Shown in pieces: positions 9,948 to 18,370 of a stretch of DNA of 64,000 nucleotides. A program made the position numbers and the translations under genes. The stretch is from the NCBI GenBank assembly GCA_024752435.1, contig CP103030.1:1054001-1118000 (forward strand), given 5' to 3'. The notes beneath the pieces were generated by a model, which was not told where the DNA came from, did not search any database, and was given only the letters and a program-made list of their open reading frames with translations. Each line of letters opens with the position of its first letter. Position 1 is the stretch's first letter. The DNA comes from Allantophomopsis cytisporea. Lineage: Eukaryota > Ascomycota > Leotiomycetes > Phacidiales > Phacidiaceae.

Positions 9948-10948
9948 ATTGGAATTGCTGAAGATCGTTCGCTAAATCATAAATATAAACTGATTTGAAT
10001 TTACTATCATATCGTTTGATGCACCGACTTGTCCTAAGACTTTCTCTCTGAATCATACACCAACACTCTACAAAAATAATAGTTTATGATAGTTTACAAT
10101 AAACACAAATGAAACTGGTGTTAACAGAATTGCCATATATAGTCAAACTTGAGCCCACTACTTTTTGGAAATCATCACCCGAGATTATTGGTGGTGTGCA
10201 GATCATTGAATTCAAGCCCGAGAACTACCATGTGCGCTTTTCCTGCAATTATCCTAGCACACGCATAACAATTGAATCTAGAGTTCTATAGCTGCGAAAC
10301 CGGAAACCATGCATGCCCAACGGCCCAGAAGCTGGCCCAGTGACAGAGTTAGGCGTTATGGAAACATTAGATGGTGATCAGACACTTGTATCTCAAGGAA
10401 GAAACAGATCTAAGGACTGCTCAGAGTAACATATCTGCGTTCAACATACATAAGAGTAACCTAATTAGGGATCCAACAATGAACATGAATCAGGAGATAA
10501 GGAGCGAAAATTACATAGTCTAAAGGAAACATCTCCAAGCTACACACAGAATATCTTACGCTGCAAACTGGTAAATATACTACCTGATATGAATCATACA
10601 TATTACCTTACTCACCAAGAAGAGAGCTTTAAATAGCTATGTTAGTATCTGAAATCAGGGTTCAAAAGGTCAGCAAAGCAGCAGAAATAATTGCAATAAC
10701 TGGGGCTCTGCTAGCTGACCTCAACTAGCAACATGAACTCATATAGGGAAGCGGAGTGAAACTTGAGCCAGATTGCCTCTCAAAGAAAAGCAAGTGGAAC
10801 ATGTAACTCCATGATACGTCCAAACCTTGGAGAATCCCTCATAAAATCCACCAAAGCCGTCATAACCCAAAGAAAACCATTCAGAGAAACCTTAACCATG
10901 GAAACATCCCAGAGAGAACCTCTCAAACGCCCATCTACCCAGCCTCTA
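9948..10948. other. Intergenic, about 1 kb, no gene seen
   Basis: This stretch holds the upstream flank of the tRNA gene and the 3' flank of the AMMECR1 gene. The only frame of note, 60 codons at 10109-10291 on the plus strand, has no family resemblance and no leader or intron signals. I see no repeat, RNA gene or transposon relic. Confidence 0.4.
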
Positions 10949-11854
10949 TCATTTCTTACTATTTACCCATGCTTTGAACTTCTCATACTCCTCATAGTCC
11001 GCCGACTCCTTCTTCCCCTGATACCTAATAACCTTCATGTCAGCCACATCCCGCCACTTATCACGCTTGCCGCTCCACCCGCCCTTCTTCATGAGACTAA
11101 CGATAGTCTCCTCCTTTGTCCAACCCTGCTCGACAGCCACATCAGGAAGATACGTTGCGCCATGACGCCTATGATGATGGTAAAAGCTAATCTTAATTCC
11201 ATGAACGCCAAGCTCCCAATCCATGGGATCATTACAGTCCTCAAAGTCCGTAAGCAGCGTAACGTCACAACTAAGCAAAGGCAGTTCACGGAGGGAAATG
11301 GGTGAGAAACGAACGTCCTCGAGGGCAGATGTAAGCGCGTACTCGGAGAGCGCAGACGACAGTGGTAGTGAGCTGAATGTGCCTATGCAGCCGCGCAGCG
11401 AAATGCCACGGGATGAGACCTTATTCCAGGTAACAAAGAGCGGAGATTCGGTGATATTGTTAGAGCGCTGGGTGGTTTTGCGGGCGATGCCGGGCGGGAC
11501 GAAGGACGAGGTTGAAGAGTTGGGTGTGGTTACGTTGGTGCTGGCTTCGGAAGGCGGAGCGAGACTGGATGATGAGACGGAGCTGGAGGAAGCGGTTGAT
11601 GGAGATGAAGCTGCTGTGCGGGCGGCAGCGAGACGCTCGAGGGCTGGGGAGCGCTTGGGGTTCGTGGGCGCTGAGGTTGTCAAAGATTCGTTGTCGACTT
11701 CTTCGTCTTCTGATTCTGACATTTCAGTATCCTCAAGTCCTTTGGGGTATTCGGCCCATGAGGCTTGGACTTGGTAGAGGGTCATGGGCGTGCGCTTCTC
11801 GAGTCGGGCAGATAATGCCTCGAAGCAATAGAGACAGTGATCTACCGTAGCCAT
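10949..11854 (-). CDS. AMMECR1-domain protein
   Basis: An intronless 301-residue protein of the AMMECR1 family, conserved from archaea to humans; the biochemical role is not settled. The domain is split in the linear sequence. A first piece, HCLYCFEALSARLEKR, lies at residues about 6-22. Then comes a Ser/Thr/Ala/Pro-rich, probably disordered insertion (about 40-130), then SPLFVTWNK and the family's signature motif LRGCIGTF (about 155), running to the C-terminus with EQGWTKEETIVSLMKKGGW, also characteristic. The start ATG at 11854 puts the first strand-helix of the domain right at the N-terminus, as in homologues. An ATGACGT-type sequence, the core of a CRE/bZIP site, lies about 115 bp upstream (near 11971) but is untested. 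Confidence 0.9.
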   Translation of the reverse strand: MATVDHCLYCFEALSARLEKRTPMTLYQVQASWAEYPKGLEDTEMSESEDEEVDNESLTTSAPTNPKRSPALERLAAARTAASSPSTASSSSVSSSSLAPPSEASTNVTTPNSSTSSFVPPGIARKTTQRSNNITESPLFVTWNKVSSRGISLRGCIGTFSSLPLSSALSEYALTSALEDVRFSPISLRELPLLSCDVTLLTDFEDCNDPMDWELGVHGIKISFYHHHRRHGATYLPDVAVEQGWTKEETIVSLMKKGGWSGKRDKWRDVADMKVIRYQGKKESADYEEYEKFKAWVNSKK

Positions 11855-12573
11855 GGTCGCGGTGTTTGCTGAGAAATGATTCGAGAGTACTGTGCTACGG
11901 AAAGGGTAGATCCAACGAAATAGTTATGTGTTGTAGAGTAATTGAGAGTTCGTGGTCGACAAGGTCAGCTGGACGTCATCTGGGGCTTCTTATCTAATCG
12001 TGGGGAAATTATGTAAATGGTGACAGGTTATGCCGCTTTTGTGCAATATTATACTTCCGTCATCCACATCAGACGAGAAGGCCAGGGCCTGGCTATTTAT
12101 CTTACACGCCTGTCGATGATTATTTCTTACTGATCGAGTAAGAAAGAGGACTGAAAATCATCGTTAAAAAATCAAACACAACGTTCAATGTAAGTGGTTA
12201 ATGAATGTTTGGTACACTTTGGTCCCCGAAGTCTTGCATTCATTCCAAAGTCTTTTATTTCCTCAACATCAAGCATACCAAAAATGCACGTTTGTAGCGT
12301 GTAATCAACCACTCATATTGGCGACATTAGCTATCAGCAATAACCCTTTAGCCAAAGATTCGCACACAACTCTCTACACATCATTAATGGAGCCCATCGA
12401 TACGAACCAATACAACGCTTGAAATTCTCATATTTATACATTTAAGTATACATGCTTGATGTTTTCATGGGCCGACAATCTTCGGTTTCTAGAGAGATGC
12501 GTCTATACCCTTATAACCTCTCCAGCGTTCATGTACTTAACAAATCCCTCCTGCAAACACATTCAGTCTCCCA
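11855..12573. other. Intergenic: AMMECR1 promoter and MRP4 3' flank
   Basis: About 720 bp. The part near 11855-12000 is the AMMECR1 promoter. The remainder is AT-rich with a few short frames (12201-12422 on the plus strand is the longest) that have no recognisable content. The end near 12573 is the MRP4 3' UTR on the minus strand. Confidence 0.4.
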
Positions 12574-13729
12574 CTACTCATCTCTCCCTAATGCCACGGT
12601 GGAAGTCCAGGTAGTGATTCCACGTGCCGCATCCTCGAGTCGTCTTCGCTGTCCATCCTCTCCTGCTCTACCAAGAACACCAGCGATGACCTGTACACAT
12701 CTCAAACTACAATAAAGTCAATATAAAGATATAAATAAAGAGATTAAAATTTTCAAACATACCTGTCATCGTTTGCTGGAATAGGATATGTAACCCATGT
12801 AGGATTGGCATCAGTATCAATGATACCAATAGTAGGGATGTTGTGAAGTCCACATTCCTGTAAACAAATATAATTCTCGAGAGGGTTCAAGCAGACGACG
12901 AGATCGGGCTTCACAGCAGGCAGTTCTCTAGTGACCGACACATCGACAGGGACATCTCTATCGAACTCATCGACAACTCTGAGAGCAGCCTTGTTCAAGA
13001 TCTTCTCCTTGTTAGTGATGGTGCCCGGGATCCAGCGACCAAAGACATGGCATCCCTTGGCAAGTTTCGCTGCCTTCACAACACAGCGATCCTGACGAGG
13101 CCTAGTGCCAACGAATACGATCAGACCTCCATGGTACGCTACACCCTCCACGATCTTAGCAGCACGTCTGAGATGCGCAGCAGTCTCCTCCAGCGAGATG
13201 ATATGAATGCCGTCACGAATACCGTAGATATATCTCTGGTTCATTGGGTTCCAAAGACTAGTGGAGTGGCCCATATGAGCCTGAGAAGCAAGCAAGAGCT
13301 CGAGAGTGATATCCTTTGGCGAAGGCGGGTTCGCAAGGTCGGTATTAGGAGAGTAATGAGGTTCCAGGACAGCGCCGAGGGAGTCGGTTTGCTTCTTCAC
13401 GCGATTGTAGGTGTGGTGTGCATGTGCGACGCCATCTGTAGGGCCGCGTCGGCGGCGGCCCATGCCCAACGTTGGGGAAACGAATTTCTTGGTGATCTCG
13501 AGTTGATTGATGCTGGCTTCAATGGACCCGGTCTGTGTCATGTGGTTGTCGAAAGAGTGTTCAACCTTCTCGGCTTCCGTTTCTGTTGCCATGCTTCGAA
13601 TTGCTGAGCGCTTTATAGGGGCGGCAATGGCTCGGCGGCCTGTTCTCATGTGTCAATTTTCATTCGGGCGGATTGAGCAGCCGGGAAAGATCACATACCA
13701 TGCCGTAAAGCAAGATTTCTTAATATCAT
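12574..13729 (-). CDS. MRP4: Mitochondrial small-subunit ribosomal protein uS2m (Mrp4)
   Basis: A component of the mitochondrial 37S ribosomal subunit, of the bacterial S2 family. Three exons: 13699-13729, 12763-13639 and 12574-12706, giving 346 residues. The tiny first exon (31 nt) encodes MILRNLALRH, and exon 2 continues GRRAIAAPIKRSAIRSM, so together they make a basic, arginine-rich mitochondrial presequence without acidic residues. The S2 domain follows from about residue 120: LLLASQAHMGHSTSLWNP, then YIYGIRDGIHIISLEET, then KPDLVVCLNPLENY and IPTIGIIDTDANPTWVTYPIPANDD, the classical S2 signature. The last exon adds a C-terminal helix (SLRCVQVIAGVLGRAGEDGQ). A start at the in-frame internal ATG (13649) would lose the presequence's first ten residues; the upstream exon is preferred because its splice phase fits and it yields a better targeting signal. 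Confidence 0.93.
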
Positions 13730-14208
13730 TGTGTCGTGGGGAGGTGAAGTCGGAATTGTTGTATCATTGACTTGACATTTTCCGAAGCTCACATGTCGCA
13801 TCGCGCTAACACGGCAGTTTCTCCGACACATTTATCCGGACGTGAGCCTAACCAAGAACCATGATGTCCCAAATTCAGGTCTCTCTCACTTACTTGGTAC
13901 TTATTAAAGAGTCTTTTGTCAAGTGCTGGTTTTGGAGTCTCTCATAGATTGGTAATTATCAATTCAACATTCGTAATCATAATGCTGTAAAGCAAACCAT
14001 CATTTCTCATCTATCTATCATAAAAGCTTAACACTCGCCAAGTGTACAACAATAGCATCACAACAAAAACAATAAGGTACAGTCTATCTAATAAGCGCGC
14101 ATAACGCAAATCGGTATCATTATATTAAAGAGCTTAACCCAAACGATGTGAGGCGCATAACACTGTACAGGGAACCAGACAATCGCTCAGCATGCCGCCC
14201 ATACAAAC
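13730..14208. other. Intergenic: MRP4 promoter and 3' flank of the CBS-PB1 gene
   Basis: About 480 bp with no frame of interest. The distal half (about 13960-14208) is AT-rich and probably the 3' UTR of the CBS-PB1 gene. I see no repeats or RNA genes. Confidence 0.4.
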
Positions 14209-16404
14209 TTAACGACTAGTAGCTCTTGTGATTGCGAAGACACCGATGATGACAACAGCAAGGGTGACAATTGCTCCTGGCAAGAGCAATTCATTTGGAA
14301 CACCAGCAATAACCTGTTCTGGCTCAGCAGGCTTGTGACTCTTGCGGTGTCTAGCACGAACGACGTGCTCATCCTCGCTCTCTTCGTCTGAGGCCTCGGC
14401 TGCTCTTCTTCTCTCCCGAACGGATGAGACTGGTGGAGTGACTGATTCTTGAGGAATGACAGGATGGGGATCAAGAGTTGCACTGATTGGAGCCTTTTCT
14501 GGATCATGAACGAAAAGATCAACCTTGTCACGGTGACCATGGCGAGCCAAAGAGATGGCTTCCACAAGATCCTGATCAGTGGTGATAGAGACGGTATCAC
14601 CATCATCGTCGAGATAGCTCAAAGCGTAACCAGTCTTCGCGAGCTGGCCATCCTCGAAATGAGCCTCGCCTCCGACGGCATCAATTTCATTTCCGAGCTT
14701 AGCAGTGACCGACTCAATGAGTGCACCCAAACCAGCAGCAGCAATAACTTGCATTCTGTGTACTCGGCCACTTGGTGCCTTGAACTTGAAGGGAAATGGG
14801 AGTTCCTCTATTGGGATGTCTGGATGTCTGCTCACTTGAGATCGTGGTGGAGAGTCAGCTCCAGCATGGGAAGCAGAATCTCCTGGTGCAACACTCAAAT
14901 CAAGCATGCGCTCGTTAGCTCTGGACATATCAGGGGACATGACTGATTGGCGTCCAGTAGCATGGTGAGCATGGCTACCCTCGCCAGAAATGACAGACTC
15001 AGTGCCATCCTCGAGAGACATCCAGAACTTGTTCCAGGCTGGTCCTTCGCTATCACCTGTGGACATGGTGTTGACTTGTTCGAGCGTAGCGTAGGTCAAT
15101 TTCAGGACATCAACCATACCAACGATTTCACCAGTCTCGTTCATGACTGGCAAGTTGAGGTAGTGACCATCTAAAATAGGTCAGCAGGTGGACAAAATTG
15201 GAGATTTCTCCATTTTCCCAAATAAAACCATATATCACATACCGTGCATCTTTCTTAGAGCAGCTTGAATGCTCATGTCTACTGGTGCGAAATCGGGATG
15301 TGGGGTCATAACACGCACAACACTGCAGGTAGCAGGGTCAAGACCAGGAGCGATAACACGCAAGACAACATCCTTGCTGGTGAAGATACCAGTAATTGAG
15401 CCACTGTCTTGTACGAGAACAGCGGTAGTACGGTTCTCCTTCATTAAAGCGGCAGCTTCCTTGACCGATGTTCGGACCGAAACAGTCACTGGTGGCATAC
15501 CGTTCAAGACTGATTCCAAAGTTGGGCCAGACATCTTGGATCGGAGAGCCTCGACGTATTGGATGATTTGTTGAGGTTGACTGGAACCAAGTTCAGACTG
15601 AACACCCTCGAGAGCATCGTACAGCTTTCGCGACGAGCTGTAGGCGCGCTCCAACTTCTCCATCGCGTCGTAAAAGCACTTTGTAATATCGAGAATACCG
15701 GAGATGTCCTGGTTCTCATCCATGACAGGCAAGTGGCGGAAACCCTTTCTGACCATAAGATCCAAAGCATCGGTGGCACTGGTATCGGTCATAGCACAGA
15801 GAGGGTTCTTGGTCATAATCTCGGCGATGGTAATGCTGCTTGCCTTGATACCGGCGCCAACGACGCGGAAAGCCAAGTCCTTTGCAGTGAAGATACCAGC
15901 GATTCGGTCATCGTCATCGGTCACGAGAACACAGTCTTCCCTCTTCGCTGCCATCAACTGAGCCGCCTCGGCGACGGTAGTATTTGGCTTGATCTGCAGG
16001 GCCTGGGATGGTCGAAGGGCGAGCACACTTCCTGGGGGCGCCTTACGGGTTTGTCTGGCACGGCCAGTCGTGTGCTTCTTCTTGCTGAGGTCCGTCTCGA
16101 TCTTTCTTCGGATGGCCTGTGAAAAAGGAAAGAAAAAAAAAAGACGTTAGCCATTGTGCGCATCGAAACATAGATTCGTCGTAGATTTTCTTGCACATAC
16201 CTCATCCCTCTTTGACTGCTTTTGCCTGCTTGCGCTCATGGTTGTACTTCCTACGTCGCTCTGTGGAGCAGCGGGTGCGGGATGATGAGGAGCTTCGTGG
16301 GCTGGACGAGGGATGTGTGAAGTTGCTGGCGAGTTGTTGAAGGTTGATACGGGTCTTCCACCTTGACGACTGGGCGTGCCTCTCATCGCACCGGTAGTCG
16401 ACAT
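14209..16404 (-). CDS. Four-CBS plus PB1 domain protein with C-terminal membrane anchor (Mug70-like)
   Basis: Three exons on the minus strand, 16201-16404, 15243-16116 and 14209-15170, encode 679 residues. After a disordered Pro/Ser-rich head and a basic segment (KKKHTTGRARQTRKA), four CBS motifs form two Bateman modules: about 105-160 and 170-225, then 275-330 and 340-395. Clear matches are DDRIAGIFTAKDLAFRVV, VMDENQDISGILDITKC, TGIFTSKDVVLRV and VMNETGEIVGMVDVLKL; intron 2 cuts the fourth. Bateman modules usually bind adenine nucleotides. Residues about 484-585 are a PB1 domain with an OPCA-like acidic loop (YLDDDGDTVSITTDQDL), a protein-interaction surface. The protein ends with one hydrophobic helix (LLLPGAIVTLAVVIIGVFAI) and a short basic tail, so it should be tail-anchored. 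The architecture matches fungal Mug70-type proteins, whose function is poorly known. Confidence 0.88.
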
Positions 16405-16693
16405 GATGGGCTGCTCGGCAAGGAGTGAGCCCTTGTATGTAGCTGTTCAAGGCAAAGGGTGGTTTATTGTTGGATGTAGGAATTTTGGATATTGACTCCG
16501 GACTTTTTATTATTATTATTAACCGTCGAGGCCAATAAGAGAGAGGATGTTTAAAATGGCGCGGGATGTTAATAGAAACAAATCAATAAATCTCCTGAGA
16601 GAATTTTGGGTGCGAATCGTATTTGGTGGGCGGTGTGAGCTGTGAGCGAATGCGCGCGTAGTAGAATCAGAGAGGGCGGCGTCAGTGCGTGGA

Positions 16694-16749
16694 GTGGTGA
16701 GTGGTGAGTGGTGAGTGGTGAGTGGTGAGTGGTGAGTGGTGGGTGGTGG
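16694..16749 (+). repeat. 7-bp tandem repeat (GTGGTGA x6, GTGGTGG x2)
   Basis: Six perfect head-to-tail copies of GTGGTGA (16694-16735) are followed by two copies of GTGGTGG (16736-16749). It is strongly strand-asymmetric: purine-rich with G on the plus strand. Confidence 0.95.
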
Positions 16750-16813
16750 GTGAGTTGATGAGTGGTTCGAGCTTGTACCCGTAAGTGCCCGTACTTGTAG
16801 AGACGGGATTGGC

Positions 16814-16863
16814 GGGAGTGTGGGAGGGAGTGGGAGTGGGAGTGGGAATGGGAATGGGAATGG
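16814..16863 (+). repeat. 6-bp tandem repeat (GGGAGT / GGGAAT)
   Basis: A run of G-rich hexamers, first GGGAGT-like and then three GGGAAT copies, with some spacing variants. The spacing of its GGG triplets would be compatible with a G-quadruplex on the plus strand, but that is untested. Confidence 0.9.
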
Positions 16864-16973
16864 GGAGAGTAGGAGTTGAAGTGGGTGGGAGTGGGAGGGT
16901 GTACCGCCATACTACCTACGTACCTGACCTGCAGCACCTGAACCGTGGGTGAATTCTTGTGGACGTTGTGTAC

Positions 16974-17001
16974 TCACTCTACTCACTCTACTCACTCGAC
17001 T
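16974..17001 (+). repeat. 9-bp tandem repeat (TACTCACTC x3)
   Basis: Three copies of a TACTCACTC unit run into further ACTCTCTCGACT-type imperfect copies ending near 17016. Confidence 0.85.
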
Positions 17002-17137
17002 CTCTCGACTCTCGACGGTCTGGAGCATTGATATGCGTCTTGTGTGGTAGGTGCGTAAGGTACCAGGTAATAATAGGTGCTGGGTAGCTTGTCTTTTATT
17101 TGAGCACATGGACACAGAATAATGAGCATCTCAATCT

Positions 17138-17167
17138 GAGCATGAGCATGAGCATGAGCATGAGCAT
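17138..17167 (+). repeat. 6-bp tandem repeat (GAGCAT x5)
   Basis: Five exact copies of GAGCAT; a sixth, isolated ATGAGCATC lies just upstream near 17123. Confidence 0.95.
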
Positions 17168-17496
17168 CCGAGTGCATCTGAGCACCTCAACCGGGGGTCG
17201 GGTATCATTGGCCGGATGATATTTATTCGTGCTGAGTATATACATAATACTCGATTCGACTACGTACTGTAGAGTACCGATTCTTGCTTGGCACTTGATA
17301 CTTGCTTGGTACATATACTTGGTTTGGGTGCTGAATGGGCCATGGGCCTTGGGTCTTGATCATCGCGTGCGACTAGCTGCTAGAGTACTGACTATGTACC
17401 CATTACCGGCCAACAATTGGACTAGGCTGCGGTAAGTACGGAGGACTTGCTGACTTGGGTTCAGCTTCATAATTCAGCTTTGATAGATCGGTGTTC

Positions 17497-17524
17497 CGTT
17501 GTTCGTTGTTCGTTGTTCGTTGTT
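17497..17524 (+). repeat. 7-bp tandem repeat (CGTTGTT x4)
   Basis: Four exact copies of CGTTGTT, followed by a degenerate CATCGCATCGTCCGTCCGTCG stretch that itself contains short repeats. Confidence 0.95.
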
Positions 17525-17939
17525 CATCGCATCGTCCGTCCGTCGTCACTGTGGTAGGAAAGTTGCCTTCGGGACTGGGCTTGGTTGCTCGTTTGATGCG
17601 TCTTGTTGCTAGGATACCATATGCCTAAGAGCTATGCAGCCAAATGCATCTGTCATCTCTCCCGTGTCGTTGCGTGGTTGCTGGGCCAGGTGGGCTGACA
17701 GCCGTTTACACGTGAAACTCTTGTTTACTTGCCTGATCGTTGCTTGTTCACCCGTAGATACCCATGCAACGCAAGCTCTCCATTGTTGCATCATACATAA
17801 ACACACACCCATTCAAATCAACATCCGTTCAATTTTCCAAGAATTAACCAGGGAAAAAGAAAGAAAAAAGAAAATACTGCTTTCCCAACATACCAATCCC
17901 CTCCAAACTTCTGAATAACCTCATCTTTTCCATCACACA

Positions 17940-17963
17940 CACAATCACAATCACAATCACAAT
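17940..17963 (+). repeat. 6-bp tandem repeat (CACAAT x4)
   Basis: Four copies of CACAAT within a CA-rich tract that probably belongs to the 5' leader of the downstream transcription-factor gene. Confidence 0.9.
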
Positions 17964-18199
17964 ATACATACTCTTTCTCGAATCACTCTCGCGAATTTCA
18001 CAAGAGTCATCAACCTTACTCTTCCCACCCGGAGAGTGATCGCCAATCCCAATAAGGCCCCAGCGGCCCATCACACCAAACATCTAGACTCGACTTAAAT
18101 CGAGTCTCCAAACGACTGAGCACAACTGAAAGATCCTCCATTGCCCGGCCTAACGGCTTGCGCTGCGTGAGGTAAGTCAATAGAACGAATAGAAAGATC

Positions 18200-18230
18200 A
18201 GAAAAGAAAAAGAAAAAGAAAAAGAAAAAT
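18200..18230 (+). repeat. 6-bp A-rich tandem repeat (AAAAAG)
   Basis: About four copies of an AAAAAG unit. It falls inside the proposed 5' UTR intron (18172-18295). Confidence 0.85.
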
Positions 18231-18370
18231 AAAAGAAATACTTGAATTGGAACTGGTAAAGTATCAATCATCTGTGCTCACTGTTGCCTTCCCAGTCTCG
18301 AATCCCATAAGAGAGCTTGACTGCTTCATCTTTCAACAACACCAAATTCGAACTCGACTTGCATTTCAAG

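Larger units (their letters stand above)
16405..18370. promoter_or_regulatory. Long repeat-rich intergenic region and 5' leader of the Ace2/Swi5-like gene
   Basis: Nearly 2 kb without a protein gene. From about 16690 it contains seven short tandem repeats with different unit lengths, listed separately. From about 17800 the plus strand becomes rich in CA and CT tracts, typical of a fungal 5' leader. A likely 5' UTR intron spans 18172-18295: a consensus donor GTAAGT, a CTCAC-type branch sequence near 18278, and CCCAG at the acceptor. Short frames here (such as 16569-16937 on the minus strand) only translate the repeats. Confidence 0.6.

Noticed and set aside
10109..10291. 60-codon ORF between the tRNA and the AMMECR1 gene
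   Set aside because: Too short, no leader or domain; likely chance.
16694..17524. Tandem repeats as a possible CRISPR array
   Set aside because: The units are 6-9 bp without spacers and lie in a eukaryotic promoter; they are microsatellites.
18317..18370. Upstream extension of the Ace2/Swi5-like protein
   Set aside because: The frame is open but begins at a TTG, not an ATG; the first ATG is 18371.
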